64,000 nt of DNA from Metabacillus sp. B2-18 (GTDB lineage Bacteria; Bacillota; Bacilli; Bacillales; Bacillaceae), in NCBI RefSeq assembly GCF_021117275.1, contig NZ_CP088245.1, positions 3,509,501 to 3,573,500 of the forward strand, read 5' to 3'. Under the pieces are notes generated by a model. It was given only the letters and a program-made list of their open reading frames with translations, searched no databases and was not told the origin of the DNA. A program made the position numbers and the translations under genes. Below are positions 7,202-17,845 of the stretch, piece by piece; position 1 is the stretch's first letter; each line of letters opens with the position of its first letter.

Positions 7202-7837
7202 TTACAAAATTGCATTTAGTTCAAGAATTGTTTGAATTTTTGTTACCATTAAGTCAATTGCAACCATATTTTGTCCACCCTCAGGGATGATAATATCTGC
7301 ATATCTTTTCGTAGGTTCAATGAATTGATTATGCATAGGCCTTACAACAGAAATATATTGTTCAATAACTGAGTCAATAGAACGCCCACGCTCCTTAATA
7401 TCACGTAAAATACGTCGAATAATTCTAAGGTCTGCGTCTGTATCGACGAAAAGCTTAATATCCATTAAATCACGTAAACGTTCATCCTCTAGGATAAGGA
7501 TTCCTTCTAAGATGATAACATCCTTTGGCTCTACTACAATAACATCTTCAGATCTTGTATGCAATTTATAGTCATAAACCGGTTTTTCAATGGCTTCATG
7601 ATGTAGTAACATGTTTAAATGCTCAATCAATAAATCATTATCAAAAGCAAAGGGATGATCATAGTTTGTATTTAACCTTTGTTCAAAGGGTAAATGACTT
7701 TGATCTTTATAATAGAAATCTTGTTCAAGCATTAAAATTGAGTGTCCTTTAAAATGTTCGTAGATTGCTTTAGTTACGCTCGTCTTACCAGAGCCCGAGC
7801 CTCCAGCAACCCCAATGACAACCGGTTTTTTTGCCAT
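7202..7837 (-). CDS. udk: uridine kinase
   Basis: Phosphorylates uridine and cytidine to the monophosphates with ATP or GTP in pyrimidine salvage. The 211-residue protein has a Walker A loop ([12 protein letters not shown], about residues 9-20), the [11 protein letters not shown] nucleoside-site segment, the [26 protein letters not shown] core and an [12 protein letters not shown] lid. ATG follows AAAGGGG. It is 5 nt downstream of trhP2, so it is the last gene of the trmR-trhP1-trhP2-udk cluster, which ends in the hairpin at 7086-7118. Confidence 0.97.
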   Translation of the reverse strand: MAKKPVVIGVAGGSGSGKTSVTKAIYEHFKGHSILMLEQDFYYKDQSHLPFEQRLNTNYDHPFAFDNDLLIEHLNMLLHHEAIEKPVYDYKLHTRSEDVIVVEPKDVIILEGILILEDERLRDLMDIKLFVDTDADLRIIRRILRDIKERGRSIDSVIEQYISVVRPMHNQFIEPTKRYADIIIPEGGQNMVAIDLMVTKIQTILELNAIL

Positions 7838-7842
7838 TTGTA

Positions 7843-9111
7843 TTAGAACCCCTTTCGCATCATGTTGTTTCTAAAGACTGGTTTATCCACTTTGAATCTT
7901 ACAATTTGTAGTGGATGACGGGCTGCATCAAGCTCTTTACCATCTTCATCCCAAATCTTCTCAATTGTTTGTGTAAAGTTTTCAATTTCCGGACCGAAGA
8001 ATTCAACTGTTTCACCAGGCTTAAAATGATTACGCTGCTGAAGTGTAACCATTTGCGTTTCATTGTCATAATCCATTACAAGTCCTGCAAAATCATATTC
8101 CGTTTTTTTGCTGTGGTTACCAAACATCTGTTGTTGAAAACCTGGAACGCCTTCAAAGAAAGCAGAAGCAGTTTCGCGATTTGCACATTTGTCCAGCTCT
8201 TTTAGCCATTCCGGGTTGATTTTAAAGTTATCAGGATCAGCACAGTATGCATCAATCACTTTGCGATAAACGCTGACTACTGTAGCTACATAGTGAATAG
8301 ACTTCATCCGACCTTCAATTTTCAGGCTATCAATTCCTAGCTCTATCATCTTAGGAATTGACTCAATTAAGTTTAAATCTTTTGGACTCATGGCAAAATG
8401 TGCATCTTTTTCTTCAAATAAAGCTACTTCCTCATTATCTTTCAACTTAAAGAGATCATAATCCCAACGACAAGATTGACAACAACCACCACGATTTGAG
8501 TCACGAGCAGTCATATGATTACTTAAAGTACAACGACCTGAATAGGCAATACACATCGCACCATGGATAAACGCTTCGATTTCAATATCAACCTTTTCTT
8601 TCATTTCCTTAATTTCTTCTGCACTAGTCTCACGAGCTAATACAACACGCTCGAGTCCTTCTTCTTTCCAAAACTGAACTGCTTTCCAGTTTGAAAGAGA
8701 TTGCTGAGTACTTAAATGTACCTCAAGCTTCGGCGCAACCCGACGACATGTTTCGATAATTAATGGATCAGCTACAATGATTCCTGTTACACCTGCATCT
8801 TGAAGTCCCATTAAATATTCATCAAGACCGTCAATGTTTTCATTATGTGCAAATATGTTTGTGGTTACATAGATTTTAGCACCATATTTATTGGCAAACT
8901 GTACACCCTCTGCCATTTCCTCTAAGGAGAAATTACCTGCATTTGAGCGTAAACCATACTCTTGTCCACCAATAAAAACCGCATCTGCACCATAATGAAC
9001 AGCGATTTTTAATTTTTCTAAATTACCAGCAGGTGCTAATAATTCTGGTTTTTTCGTAATGACTCGTTTTCCATCAACGATTTCTGAAATTTTATCAATA
9101 ACTGCAGTCAA
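7843..9111 (-). CDS. trhP2: peptidase U32-family tRNA hydroxylation protein TrhP2 (YrrO)
   Basis: With TrhP1 it makes 5-hydroxyuridine at wobble position 34 of tRNAs by a prephenate-dependent route; the neighbouring TrmR then methylates it. The fold is a U32 barrel ([26 protein letters not shown]). The U32 signature carries the iron-sulfur-type cysteines ([24 protein letters not shown]). I take TTG 9111 as start (422 residues) because AAAGGAG lies 7 nt upstream; an ATG at 9132 in frame has no ribosome binding site and would itself span that site. It overlaps nothing and runs into udk. Confidence 0.9.
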   Translation of the reverse strand: MTAVIDKISEIVDGKRVITKKPELLAPAGNLEKLKIAVHYGADAVFIGGQEYGLRSNAGNFSLEEMAEGVQFANKYGAKIYVTTNIFAHNENIDGLDEYLMGLQDAGVTGIIVADPLIIETCRRVAPKLEVHLSTQQSLSNWKAVQFWKEEGLERVVLARETSAEEIKEMKEKVDIEIEAFIHGAMCIAYSGRCTLSNHMTARDSNRGGCCQSCRWDYDLFKLKDNEEVALFEEKDAHFAMSPKDLNLIESIPKMIELGIDSLKIEGRMKSIHYVATVVSVYRKVIDAYCADPDNFKINPEWLKELDKCANRETASAFFEGVPGFQQQMFGNHSKKTEYDFAGLVMDYDNETQMVTLQQRNHFKPGETVEFFGPEIENFTQTIEKIWDEDGKELDAARHPLQIVRFKVDKPVFRNNMMRKGF

Positions 9112-9143
9112 TTTTTTCACTCCTTTGTTCATTTATAAAAAGA

Positions 9144-10073
9144 TTAATACACTGTTTCTTTAAAGAAAAATCCTGTATCTAAAGGACGGTTTTTCGCCTG
9201 TAATTCTTCTATTTCTTCTAATAACGTATCTTTTACCTCTTCATATTCAGCATTATTCTCAACACAAAGATCAATTGCTTTTCGGTATTTTTTTGTTACT
9301 TCAATAATATATTCAGGGGTTTGAAGAACTCCATCAATCTTAAATGAGTCCACACCTGCATCAATCATTTCTCCGAGCTCATCAATAATACACATATCAT
9401 TTGGACTCATAATATGTGTGCCATTCACGTCTTCAAAAATCGGATATTTATTATCTCGTTCTGGATCAAATAGGAACATTGATTCGTTCTGATCACGTTT
9501 TTCTATCTTCAATGCTTTACCTTGGTATTCAAAATAATTTCCTAAAAGATTTCGTTTAGATTGGAACATACAGGTCATGCCATGAACTTGTACTTCAATC
9601 TCAACTTCTGCATTGTCTTTTATTTCCACAATAGCATCCATACTTAATTCTCTTGCAAGTACAGCGCGTTTTGCACCCTTTTTTCCCCAATAATTACATG
9701 TATACCAGTTAGTTGCTGTTGTTTCCGTATTCCAATGGAGCTTTAACTCTGGAGCAACCTCTTTAGCAGCCATTAACACAGCCGGATCACCGAAAATAAC
9801 AGCGTCTGGCTTGATTTCATTTAGAAAAGATAAATATTTTTCAACCTCTTCTATTGTTTCATTATGAAAAACTGCATTCATTGCAACGTACACTTTTTTA
9901 TTATGTTTATGAGCAATATTAATTGTTTCTCTCACTTGGTCTTGTGAGAATTCACCTGCAAGTCGAAGACCAAACTTTTGTTCACCAATAACAAATGCAT
10001 CTGCACCGGCATGAATTAAAGGGAGAATATCTTCTACTTGTTTTGGTGTTACTAATAATTCTGGTTTCTTCAT
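9144..10073 (-). CDS. trhP1: peptidase U32-family tRNA hydroxylation protein TrhP1 (YrrN)
   Basis: Partner of TrhP2 in tRNA 5-hydroxyuridine formation. The 309-residue protein has the N-terminal U32 barrel (LLVTPKQVEDILPLIHAGADAFVIG, KVYVAMNAVFHN) but lacks the clustered cysteines of TrhP2, as expected of the P1 type. It ends VDSFKIDGVLQTPEYI before a helical tail. ATG follows GAGGTGG. It lies between trmR and trhP2 with short gaps (22 and 32 nt), consistent with one operon and one modification pathway. Confidence 0.9.
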   Translation of the reverse strand: MKKPELLVTPKQVEDILPLIHAGADAFVIGEQKFGLRLAGEFSQDQVRETINIAHKHNKKVYVAMNAVFHNETIEEVEKYLSFLNEIKPDAVIFGDPAVLMAAKEVAPELKLHWNTETTATNWYTCNYWGKKGAKRAVLARELSMDAIVEIKDNAEVEIEVQVHGMTCMFQSKRNLLGNYFEYQGKALKIEKRDQNESMFLFDPERDNKYPIFEDVNGTHIMSPNDMCIIDELGEMIDAGVDSFKIDGVLQTPEYIIEVTKKYRKAIDLCVENNAEYEEVKDTLLEEIEELQAKNRPLDTGFFFKETVY

Positions 10074-10095
10074 TTTCCAACCACCTCGTTACCTT

Positions 10096-10740
10096 TCATT
10101 TTCTTCTAGTAACAGCAATTCCGTCTCCAACTGGAATGAACGTTGTTTCATAGCCTTCTAACGTAGACAACATCTTGTTATACTCATCTAATTTTCTAAC
10201 AAGTGTACGTTGTCTTCTTGTGCTCAGTTCTGTACGATCTCTTGCAACGGTTCCTTTAAATAATACATTATCCGTATAAATCATCCCTGTTTTTGACAGC
10301 ATTGGTTCATATAAATCATAAAACTTCTTATATTTAGCTTTTGTAGCATCTATAAACATAGCATCGAATGGACCATGTTTCTCTATTTCATCAGCTAGTG
10401 TTAAGGCATCTCCAAGATAGGTGATAATCCGATTCTCTAGTCCAAGATGTTTAATATTTTGTTGAGCTACTTCAAAGCGTTCTTCATCCATTTCAACACT
10501 AATAATCTGTGTTTGTGGCAATTGAAGTGCCATACGGATAGCTGAATACCCGATAGCTGTTCCAATTTCAAAAATTTTTGTTGGCTTTTGCATAGATAAA
10601 AGCAACAAAAGTACTTCTATACCTATCTTCTCCATTATCGGAACTTCATGCTCTTGTGCATACTGTTCTATTTCTTTAACAAATTGTGGACTTTCTGGAA
10701 TTAAGTTCTCCACATACATGATCACGTCATTAGGTAACAT
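10096..10740 (-). CDS. trmR: tRNA 5-hydroxyuridine methyltransferase TrmR (YrrM)
   Basis: SAM-dependent O-methyltransferase that converts 5-hydroxyuridine at tRNA position 34 to 5-methoxyuridine. The 214-residue Rossmann-fold protein shows motif I (IFEIGTAIGYSAIRMA), the acidic SAM-binding end (ISVEMDEERF) and metal-binding FDAMFIDATKAKY. I use ATG 10740 because AGGAGG precedes it; the 17-residue upstream extension has no such site. It heads the trmR-trhP1-trhP2-udk cluster. Bases 10741-10983 upstream contain no gene. Confidence 0.92.
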   Translation of the reverse strand: MLPNDVIMYVENLIPESPQFVKEIEQYAQEHEVPIMEKIGIEVLLLLLSMQKPTKIFEIGTAIGYSAIRMALQLPQTQIISVEMDEERFEVAQQNIKHLGLENRIITYLGDALTLADEIEKHGPFDAMFIDATKAKYKKFYDLYEPMLSKTGMIYTDNVLFKGTVARDRTELSTRRQRTLVRKLDEYNKMLSTLEGYETTFIPVGDGIAVTRRK

Positions 10741-10983
10741 GTGGCCCTCCTGCAGATTTAAAGCGCCAACTGAAAACTTGAGGAAGATCAAACCATACCT
10801 GCAAGAGTCATATAGCGCTAATGTAAACTAGAGATGATATCAAATCACGAAAAGAAGAGCCCCATACATGAGAACTCTTGTTTTAGCGTTTATAATATTT
10901 TCGTTTCAATTAACAACTCGATATATTTTACCACAATAAGAAAGGGAAAGCGAATAGTTAATTCACGATCCCTTTCATTTCCT

Positions 10984-12108
10984 CTACTGATTTGTAATGT
11001 GCTTATTTTTTTCTTTGTTATGCTCATCTAAAGTTTTAGTAAAAATGACGTCTCCTTGCTTTGTAGCAAGAAAATATAAGAAGTCTGTATCTTCTGGATT
11101 AAGAGCAGCTACAAATGAAACTTCTCCGGCATTTGCAATTGGTCCTGGAGGTAATCCACGATTTTGATAGGTGTTGTAAGGTGAATCAACCTCTAAATCA
11201 GCATATAATACACGATCTTTATGTTCTCCTAATGCATATAACACAGTCGGATCTGTTTGCAACGGCATTTTTATTTCCATTCGATTATAAAATACACTTG
11301 ATATTTTTTCACGATCAGCTTTTTCTGTTGCCTCTTCTTCAATTAATGAAGCCATTGTAACTAATCTGTGCACACTCATATTTTTTTCCTGTAATTGCGG
11401 AATATATTTTGCTACTACTTCACTCATTTTTTGTACCATTGGTTCAAGAACTTCTTCTAATGTTGGTTTTTCTGTATAGTATGGGTAAGTTGCAGGAAAT
11501 AAATATCCTTCCAAAGCATACTTTATATTCTCTTGATAAATATCATCTGTTAATAAGTCTGGATATTTTGCCTTCATTGAATCAATAAAAGCCTTGTCCG
11601 TTAGAGTAGCTAAAACCTCTTTTTCTGTATAAGGTGTATTATTTGCAATAATAGAGGCAATCTCTGTAAGTTGTCTTCCTTCAGATATGGTAATTTGAAA
11701 AACAGCTTCATCCATGACTTTTCCTTTTTTAAGTATTGAAATAATATCTGTAATTGTCATTGATTTTGCCAGCTGATAGTCACCAGCCTGAAAACCTGAT
11801 TCATTTTTAAATTTTATATAATATTTAAAGACTCGATCATCTTTAATAATGCCGCTCTCTTCTAATATTTTTGAAATACTAGAAACAGACGATCCAATCG
11901 GTATAGTAACATCAATTGCTGTTTGATCATTAGGATCTATAGGCTGTAATGAAGACTTAATATATAAATATCCGCCACCGATTATCCCTGAAAAAACAAT
12001 TAGAAGAACGATGAATACTGTTAAAACAATCTTTCTTACAACCTTCGCTTCACTTTGTTTTTCCAGTAACTTTTCGCGGAATGTATCTTTTTTCGAATCA
12101 TCAGACAT
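10984..12108 (-). CDS. mltG: endolytic murein transglycosylase MltG
   Basis: Membrane enzyme (YceG-like, YrrL) that cuts nascent glycan strands and sets their length. The 374-residue protein has a cytoplasmic basic N-terminus, one membrane segment (about 25-48, IVLTVFIVLLIVFSGIIGGGYLYI), a LysM-like domain, and the catalytic region LVTMASLIEEEATE with its Glu, followed by MPLQTDPTVLYALG and PYNTYQNRGLPPGPI. ATG 12108 is preceded by GAGAGGGGG; a longer frame to 12285 runs through the yrzB terminator. It has weak hairpin potential downstream at about 10940-10980. Confidence 0.94.
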   Translation of the reverse strand: MSDDSKKDTFREKLLEKQSEAKVVRKIVLTVFIVLLIVFSGIIGGGYLYIKSSLQPIDPNDQTAIDVTIPIGSSVSSISKILEESGIIKDDRVFKYYIKFKNESGFQAGDYQLAKSMTITDIISILKKGKVMDEAVFQITISEGRQLTEIASIIANNTPYTEKEVLATLTDKAFIDSMKAKYPDLLTDDIYQENIKYALEGYLFPATYPYYTEKPTLEEVLEPMVQKMSEVVAKYIPQLQEKNMSVHRLVTMASLIEEEATEKADREKISSVFYNRMEIKMPLQTDPTVLYALGEHKDRVLYADLEVDSPYNTYQNRGLPPGPIANAGEVSFVAALNPEDTDFLYFLATKQGDVIFTKTLDEHNKEKNKHITNQ

Positions 12109-12212
12109 GTTGTATCCCCCTCTCATCCCAATTATTATACTACAATGTTCATGATGTTTCGGCAATTTTTTTAAGACAAGGAGAAAATTCATAGTATTAG
12201 CACAATGATCCG

Positions 12213-12259
12213 AAAAAAACACAAAGAAAAAGGGACAAAAGAATGATTCTTTTGTCCCT
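12213..12259 (-). terminator. terminator after yrzB
   Basis: AGGGACAAAAGAAT (12231-12244) pairs with ATTCTTTTGTCCCT (12246-12259), a 14-bp perfect stem with a 1-nt centre. The minus strand continues TTTTTCTTTG. It separates yrzB from mltG. Confidence 0.9.
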
Positions 12260-12265
12260 AACATT

Positions 12266-12553
12266 TTATTCTTCCTCTTCTTCATCCAGAAACGTATTTA
12301 ACATTTCTTCAATTAAGTCCCACTCTTCGTCAGTTTCGATTGGTTCTAGTTCACCATCTTCTCCATCCGCATGGGGATTAAAGCTTGATGCATGAATCTC
12401 AATCTCTTCGCTGTCATCTTCATCAGCGCCTACTGGATAATATAGTACATAGGATTTTTTGAATTCTTCTGATTCAAACGTAAATAATACCTCGCAAAGT
12501 TGTTCATTTCCATTTTCATCAATTACTGTAATTTGTTTTTCACCGTGATCCAT
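12266..12553 (-). CDS. yrzB: YrzB, DUF1292 protein
   Basis: A 95-residue, highly acidic protein (ends LDEEEEE) with the DUF1292 pattern: [20 protein letters not shown], then KSYVLYYP, then a Glu/Asp-rich segment. ATG is preceded by GAGGTG. It is the last gene of the alaS-ireB-ruvX-yrzB group, the order seen in many Firmicutes. Cytosolic; function unknown. Confidence 0.9.
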   Translation of the reverse strand: MDHGEKQITVIDENGNEQLCEVLFTFESEEFKKSYVLYYPVGADEDDSEEIEIHASSFNPHADGEDGELEPIETDEEWDLIEEMLNTFLDEEEEE

Positions 12554-12577
12554 TTATTCACCTCATAGTATTGTTTG

Positions 12578-12994
12578 TTAATTTAGACTATCTAAGTAGC
12601 CTTGTAAAATCATAACAGCAGCCATTTTATCAATAACTTGTTTCCTTTTCTTACGACTAACGTCTGCAGAAATGAGCATTCTTTCAGCAGCCATTGTTGT
12701 TAATCGTTCATCCCAAAGTACGACTGGAAGACCAAATTTCTTTGTCAAAATATCAGCAAATCGCTGACTTGCTTCAGCTCTTGGTCCTATTGTCCCGTTC
12801 ATATTTTTGGGCATTCCTAGAACAATCTTTTCTACATTATGCTGCTCAATGATTTCAGTAAGTCGTCCTAATTGATAGTCTCGACTTTCCTCATTTATTT
12901 TAATCGTCTCAATTCCCTGGGCTGTCCACCCTAGCTCATCACTTACAGCCACTCCAAGTGTTTTTGAGCCTAAATCTAATCCTAAAATTCGCAT
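12578..12994 (-). CDS. ruvX: RuvX/YqgF-family Holliday junction resolvase-like nuclease (YrrK)
   Basis: RNase H-fold nuclease family acting on nucleic-acid junctions or RNA (YqgF has also been linked to pre-16S rRNA processing). The 138-residue protein has the first acidic motif [15 protein letters not shown], the [13 protein letters not shown] strand and the late DERLTT motif, so the catalytic acids are intact. It lies 1 nt after ireB and 24 nt before yrzB, within the conserved ireB-ruvX-yrzB cluster. Confidence 0.93.
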   Translation of the reverse strand: MRILGLDLGSKTLGVAVSDELGWTAQGIETIKINEESRDYQLGRLTEIIEQHNVEKIVLGMPKNMNGTIGPRAEASQRFADILTKKFGLPVVLWDERLTTMAAERMLISADVSRKKRKQVIDKMAAVMILQGYLDSLN

Positions 12995-12995
12995 A

Positions 12996-13262
12996 TTATG
13001 CCTCTCGTTTTTTTTGTAAGTAAGATTTTACTAGCTCCTCAATTAATTCATCTCGCTCAAGTTTGCGAATTAAATTCCGTGCGTCGCGATGACGGGGAAT
13101 ATAGGCAGGATCACCCGAAAGTAAATATCCAACAATTTGATTAATTGGATTATAGCCTTTTTCTTGTAACGCATCGTACACAGTATAAAGAACTTCATTT
13201 ACATTGGTTTCGACCGTTTCATCAGAAAAATTAAATTTCATTGTTTTATCAAATGAACTCAC
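12996..13262 (-). CDS. ireB: IreB-family regulatory phosphoprotein (YrzL)
   Basis: Small UPF0297 protein, a substrate of PASTA Ser/Thr kinases in enterococci. The 88-residue protein starts [23 protein letters not shown] (threonines near the N-terminus are the known phosphosites of the family) and contains [37 protein letters not shown] chose GTG 13262 because GAGG lies 8 nt upstream; a GTG 3 codons earlier overlaps that site. It is coupled to ruvX by a 1-nt gap. The name yrzL applies in B. subtilis. Confidence 0.9.
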   Translation of the reverse strand: MSSFDKTMKFNFSDETVETNVNEVLYTVYDALQEKGYNPINQIVGYLLSGDPAYIPRHRDARNLIRKLERDELIEELVKSYLQKKREA

Positions 13263-13340
13263 CGTTCGCACCTCTTTCTCAGATTCATAATCGGAATCTG
13301 CTTGTCCAATCTTACCTACATTTTACACTACTTTTCTTAA

Positions 13341-15980
13341 TTATAAAACGGATTCAACCCATTCATCGACAAGTTTTAGCGCTTCTTCCAGTTTTTCTGG
13401 TTGTTTTGCACCTGCTTGTGCCATGTCAGGGCGTCCGCCGCCTTTTCCACCACAACGTTCCGCTACTTCTTTGATTAATTTACCAGCATGATATCCTTTA
13501 TCAACTAAATCCTTTGTAACACCCGCAATCAGATTTACTTTTCCATCTTCAGCTGCTCCGAGAACTACAATAGCTGATTGGAGCTTATTTTTCAAGTCAT
13601 CCATCATGCCACGCAGGCTGTTCATGTCTTTTGCATTAACTTTTGCAGCTAAAACTGTTATTCCATTTATCGTTTTAGCTTGATCGACGATGCTGCCAGC
13701 CTCTAGATTTCCAAGCTTAGTTGTTAATGATTCATTTTCGCGTTGAAGTGCACGGTAATCTTGTAATAAACCACTGATTCTTGAAACAATTTCTTTTGGA
13801 TTTGCTTTTAGTAGCTCAGCAGCCTCTTTTAATTTCTCATATTGCTCATTCATATATTGATATGCTGCTTTTCCTGTAACAGCTTCAATACGTCTTGTTC
13901 CAGCGCCAATACCTGTTTCTGTTACAATTTTGAATAGTCCAATTGAAGATGTATTATCAACATGACATCCTCCACATAGCTCTAAGCTGTAGTCTCCAAC
14001 TTGAACAACACGAACAATATCTCCGTACTTCTCACCGAATAGTGCCATTGCTCCCATTTCTTTTGCTTCATTTAAAGATTTAAAATCAATATTTACAGCA
14101 ATACTTTTCCAGATTTGCTCATTTACAATCTGCTCAATTCGTGACAGCTCTTCTTGGCTCACTTGACCAAAATGTGAGAAGTCAAATCGAAGACGATCAA
14201 CTGTTACTAAAGAACCTGCCTGATTTACATGAGTACCAAGTACATCTTTAAGTGCTTGATGTAATAAATGTGTTGCTGTGTGATTTTTTACAATACCAGT
14301 ACGATTTTCTTTAGCTACTGAGGCTGTAAATGTATCTCCAGTTTGAAGAGTACCACTTTCTACAATGACATTATGAAGGTTCTGGCCATTAGGAGCTTTT
14401 TGAACATCTTTCACTTTGATCATTGCTTTATCACTTGTCAGCGTTCCTTCATCAGCAATTTGTCCGCCACTCTCAGCATAAAATGGTGTTTTATTAAGGA
14501 TTATTTGCACTTCTTCACCTTCGTGTGCTTCTTGAACAACTTCACCGTTTTTCACAATCACAACAGCTTCTGAATTGTTAACAATTAGCTGATTGTATCC
14601 AACAAATTCACTTTCCGTTTTAATTTCTCCAAGCATGCCACCTTGAACCTGCATAGAATCAACCTTTTGCATAGCTGCACGAGCACGTTCGCGTTGTCTG
14701 CTCATTTCTTCTTCAAAGCCCTCATGATCAACTTTCATGCCTTCTTCTTCAGCATATTCCTCTGTTAACTCAACAGGGAATCCATACGTATCATAAAGAC
14801 GGAAAACATCTTCTCCTGGAATTTCATCATTTCCTTTTTCTTTTTGCGTTTTGATTACTTCACTAAGGATGGCTAACCCTTCATTTAATGTTTCATGGAA
14901 ACGCTCTTCCTCGTTTTTGATAACTTTTTGAATGAACTCTGTTTTTGTTTTTACTTCTGGATAAAAATCAACCATAATTTCAGCAACAACTGGAACAAGC
15001 TCGTACATGAATGGACGGTTTATATTAATTTGCTTGGCATAACGTACTGCTCTTCTTAATAGGCGTCGCAATACATATCCACGACCTTCATTAGAAGGGA
15101 GAGCACCATCACTTATCGCAAAGCTTACTGTACGAACATGGTCAGCAATAACTTTAAATGAAACATCTTTTTCTTTATCTTTACGATACTGTTCACCTGA
15201 AATTTGCTCAGTTGCTTTAATAATTGGAATAAATAAATCTGTATCAAAGTTTGTTTGAACATTTTGAATAACGGAGACCATACGCTCAAGTCCCATTCCT
15301 GTATCAATGTTTTTCTTAGGAAGTGGTGTATATGTACCATCAGGGTTGTGGTTAAATTGTGAGAATACCAAGTTCCATACTTCAAGATAACGTTCATTTT
15401 CTCCACCAGGATATAACTCTGGATCTTCAGAGTCATTTCCGTAATCTTCACCACGATCATAAAAGATCTCTGTATTCGGTCCACTAGGCCCTTCACCAAT
15501 ATCCCAGAAGTTCCCTTCTAAACGAATGATACGCTCTTCAGGAACACCAATTTTATCCTTCCAAATATCAAATGCTTCGTTGTCCTCAGGGTGAATTGTA
15601 ACGGATAATTTTTCAGGATCAAAACCAATCCATTTTTCATCTGTTAAGAATTCCCATGCCCATTCAATTGCTTCTACCTTAAAGTAATCCCCAATTGAAA
15701 AGTTTCCAAGCATCTCAAAAAATGTATGATGTCTAGCAGTTTTTCCTACGTTTTCAATATCATTTGTTCGAATTGATTTTTGTGCGTTACAAATTCTAGG
15801 ATTTGCTGGTATTACACGACCATCAAAGTATTTTTTTAATGTCGCAACACCACTGTTAATCCAAAGTAATGTTGGGTCTTCATGTGGAACTAGAGATGCA
15901 CTAGGTTCCACTGCATGTCCTTTTTCTTTGAAGAAATCTAAAAACATTTGACGTACTTCTGCAGATTGTAAGTGTTTCAT
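13341..15980 (-). CDS. alaS: alanyl-tRNA synthetase
   Basis: Charges tRNA-Ala. The 879-residue length is normal. It shows the class II catalytic core (N-terminal about 240 residues, [18 protein letters not shown]), the editing domain with [11 protein letters not shown] and CGGCHVD zinc-binding residues, and a C-terminal C-Ala domain ending in [16 protein letters not shown] 15980 follows AAGGAGG; a longer frame to 16028 lacks a site. Expression is controlled by the T-box leader immediately upstream. Confidence 0.98.
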   Translation of the reverse strand: MKHLQSAEVRQMFLDFFKEKGHAVEPSASLVPHEDPTLLWINSGVATLKKYFDGRVIPANPRICNAQKSIRTNDIENVGKTARHHTFFEMLGNFSIGDYFKVEAIEWAWEFLTDEKWIGFDPEKLSVTIHPEDNEAFDIWKDKIGVPEERIIRLEGNFWDIGEGPSGPNTEIFYDRGEDYGNDSEDPELYPGGENERYLEVWNLVFSQFNHNPDGTYTPLPKKNIDTGMGLERMVSVIQNVQTNFDTDLFIPIIKATEQISGEQYRKDKEKDVSFKVIADHVRTVSFAISDGALPSNEGRGYVLRRLLRRAVRYAKQININRPFMYELVPVVAEIMVDFYPEVKTKTEFIQKVIKNEEERFHETLNEGLAILSEVIKTQKEKGNDEIPGEDVFRLYDTYGFPVELTEEYAEEEGMKVDHEGFEEEMSRQRERARAAMQKVDSMQVQGGMLGEIKTESEFVGYNQLIVNNSEAVVIVKNGEVVQEAHEGEEVQIILNKTPFYAESGGQIADEGTLTSDKAMIKVKDVQKAPNGQNLHNVIVESGTLQTGDTFTASVAKENRTGIVKNHTATHLLHQALKDVLGTHVNQAGSLVTVDRLRFDFSHFGQVSQEELSRIEQIVNEQIWKSIAVNIDFKSLNEAKEMGAMALFGEKYGDIVRVVQVGDYSLELCGGCHVDNTSSIGLFKIVTETGIGAGTRRIEAVTGKAAYQYMNEQYEKLKEAAELLKANPKEIVSRISGLLQDYRALQRENESLTTKLGNLEAGSIVDQAKTINGITVLAAKVNAKDMNSLRGMMDDLKNKLQSAIVVLGAAEDGKVNLIAGVTKDLVDKGYHAGKLIKEVAERCGGKGGGRPDMAQAGAKQPEKLEEALKLVDEWVESVL

Positions 15981-16032
15981 ATGTATCCTCCTTAAAATTC
16001 GGTTTTTATTTGCGAAATTTCTTAACACAAAA

Positions 16033-16286
16033 AACTCTCGTCTCTGTGTAAAGAATCACCTCTTTGCACAGGGACGAGAGTTAGCTCGCGGTACCACCCT
16101 GATTATGGACATAAAAAAGTCCATCACTCTAAAAACCGTAACGTGGTTTTGACGGCAGGTTTTTCTGCACTTAGGAATAGCTTTCAGCTGTCCTTACTTT
16201 AGAATTTCTTTCAGCCAGGGAAATTCCTCTCTTTAAAGCGGTCACAACATACTTTTTTCCTTCATTGTTTTTTCATTATTGTACTA
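16033..16286 (-). ncRNA. T-box riboswitch leader of alaS
   Basis: On the minus strand the conserved T-box AGGGTGGTACCGCG lies at 16087-16100, followed by a terminator with arms ACTCTCGTC and GACGAGAGT (16034-16082). Upstream, GAATTTC pairs with GAAATTC in an apical stem next to AGAGAG, as in T-box stem I. A candidate Ala specifier codon GCT reads at 16186-16188 (minus strand) in a GGACAGCTGAA context; this placement is inference. Uncharged tRNA-Ala would favour the antiterminator and allow alaS transcription. Confidence 0.93.
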
Positions 16287-16292
16287 TCGAGA

Positions 16293-16321
16293 ATTATAGA
16301 CAAGCGTTATTCAAATGTCAA
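16293..16321 (-). promoter_or_regulatory. sigma-A promoter of the alaS T-box leader
   Basis: Read on the minus strand: TTGACA (16316-16321), 17-bp spacer, TATAAT (16293-16298), a perfect consensus. The -35 box overlaps the stop codon of yrrI. Confidence 0.85.
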
Positions 16322-17379
16322 TGTTGTCGTCTAAATTGTGCCAAGTGAACAATAACAACCCTTAAAATGACTACAATAGGCACAGCTAGCATTAATCCTA
16401 CAACACCAGCTATTTCTCCACCAGCCAATAACGCTAACATAATGACGATTGGATGCATATGAAGGCTTTTCCCCACTATTAAGGGCCCTAGAATATTTCC
16501 TTCTATAAATTGCAGCGCAAAGATAATGATCACTACAATAATGAGTGTTTTTGTTGACATTGTAGCAGCAATAATTAAAGCTGGTACCGCTCCAATCACT
16601 GGTCCAAAATAAGGAATGATATTTGTCACACCAATTAATAAACCAAGTATTAATGGATATTTCACATGAAAAAACCAAAGAGATAAAAATGCAACTGTTC
16701 CAATGATCAAACAAACAAACAGCTGACCACGAATATAGCTTCCTAATGAATGATCTATATCCTTTAGAAATTGAATCGCTTCATTTCTCCATCTTCGCGG
16801 GGTAAGATACCAACCAGCTTTTTTTATTTGATCATAATCTTTCAACATATAAAAAACTAAAAACGGGATGATCGCTAGAAGAAGCACATAATCAAATAAG
16901 CTCCTTAGACTATTGATCACTCTTTCGATTGTTAATGCAAGCCACTCTTCTGTTTGCTCAAACATCCGTTCAATTCGATCATGTATTCCATCTGGCCAAC
17001 TGTCTGTTTGATCATGAATTGAATCAATCCATCTGTTATAAGTTGCTTGGAACTGGGGAAAGTTTTCAGATAAATCCCGTAATTGATTAACCAATACAGG
17101 TACACCTTTATAAAAACCGTATCCTAGTAAACCAAAAAATAATAAATAAATGATTAAAATTGAAATAGGTCTCGGCATCCCCGTTCGATGTAGTTTTTCA
17201 ATAACCGGATGCAGTAAATATGTTATAAATGCACTAATAAGAAAAGGGATAAAAATGGCTTTAAACATTAGAAAAAAAGGAGCCCAAATAGAATATAGCT
17301 TAAAAAACACAAATACTGTTAACAAGCCTAATAATAAAATGGTAATTCGCAACAACCATTTTATTTGATTGTCTCTCAT
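16318..17379 (-). CDS. yrrI: AI-2E family transporter-like membrane protein YrrI
   Basis: A 353-residue polytopic membrane protein of the AI-2E/UPF0118 family. Hydrophobic segments cluster at the N-terminus (two to three helices within 10-85), around 150-175, and at 200-345, with the family's conserved GVTNIIPYFGPVIGAVPA stretch. ATG 17379 is favoured over GTG 17385 because GGGGGAG lies 5 nt upstream. Family members export diverse substrates (Na+/H+ exchange, autoinducer-2, others); the substrate here is unknown. Confidence 0.88.
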   Translation of the reverse strand: MRDNQIKWLLRITILLLGLLTVFVFFKLYSIWAPFFLMFKAIFIPFLISAFITYLLHPVIEKLHRTGMPRPISILIIYLLFFGLLGYGFYKGVPVLVNQLRDLSENFPQFQATYNRWIDSIHDQTDSWPDGIHDRIERMFEQTEEWLALTIERVINSLRSLFDYVLLLAIIPFLVFYMLKDYDQIKKAGWYLTPRRWRNEAIQFLKDIDHSLGSYIRGQLFVCLIIGTVAFLSLWFFHVKYPLILGLLIGVTNIIPYFGPVIGAVPALIIAATMSTKTLIIVVIIIFALQFIEGNILGPLIVGKSLHMHPIVIMLALLAGGEIAGVVGLMLAVPIVVILRVVIVHLAQFRRQH

Positions 17380-17454
17380 AGTCACTCCCCCTCTTTCTTA
17401 TTTATTGTGGAGGGTGATTACGTTTTTTATGTACAAGGTTCATGTAATCTTTAA

Positions 17455-17487
17455 GAAAAGAGGAGCTGACGAATTCGCCAGCTCCTT
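17455..17487 (-). terminator. terminator after yrzQ
   Basis: AGGAGCTG (17461-17468) pairs with CAGCTCCT (17479-17486) around GAATTC; the minus strand continues CTTTTCTT. Confidence 0.75.
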
Positions 17488-17491
17488 ACAA

Positions 17492-17623
17492 TTAAAACAT
17501 TTTCATAACACGTTTTCTCATTTTCTTCATAGAACGATTATTCATCATGTTTGTATTACGTGATAAATGATATGCTGCTGCCCCTACACCCATAGTTATT
17601 AATGAGGTTAAAGTTCGATTCAA
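17492..17623 (-). CDS. yrzQ: YrzQ-like small protein (DUF3918), 43 aa
   Basis: A 43-codon gene with TTG start; GGGGAG precedes it at usable spacing. The N-terminus MNRTLTSLITMGVGAAAYH is a hydrophobic, Gly/Ala-rich segment and the C-terminus is Met/Arg/Lys-rich (NNRSMKKMRKRVMKMF), the pattern of YrzQ/DUF3918. It lies 14 nt after yrzR on the same strand. It is easily missed because of its size and TTG start. Function unknown. Confidence 0.72.
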   Translation of the reverse strand: MNRTLTSLITMGVGAAAYHLSRNTNMMNNRSMKKMRKRVMKMF

Positions 17624-17637
17624 GACCAATCTCCCCT

Positions 17638-17829
17638 TTACATGCTTATTGATCGTTCATCCTCAGAAAATAAATCATCAAGTGAGCTAAGTGTCCCATC
17701 TTCCTCAACTTGATGTGTTAATATTTTTCCTTTTGAAACAGATAGTTCAATAAAGCAACTCCAGCAGTAATATTGGTTTACACCGATCTTTCCAAGGTCT
17801 TTACTTCTACAATTCGGACATGAAAACAA
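17638..17829 (-). CDS. yrzR: YrzR-like zinc-ribbon protein
   Basis: A 63-residue protein with two CxxC pairs (CPNCRSKD and YYCWSCF) that would bind zinc, and an acidic C-terminus (DGTLSSLDDLFSEDERS). I chose TTG 17829 so that the protein begins just before FSCPNC; AAAGAGG lies about 10 nt upstream. A longer frame to 17937 overlaps yrrD and is unlikely. It follows yrrD by 16 nt. The YrzR name is by memory of the locus; function unknown. Confidence 0.72.
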   Translation of the reverse strand: MFSCPNCRSKDLGKIGVNQYYCWSCFIELSVSKGKILTHQVEEDGTLSSLDDLFSEDERSISM

Positions 17830-17845
17830 TCTAAGCACACCTCTT

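Noticed and set aside
11000..12285. Longer N-terminus for mltG (and likewise for pbpI, hisS, recJ, alaS)
   Set aside because: The extensions run through terminators or repeats and lack ribosome binding sites, whereas internal starts have AGGAGG-type sites and family-like lengths.
15125..15499. 124-codon frame inside alaS in another phase
   Set aside because: Fully contained in alaS, no initiation signal.
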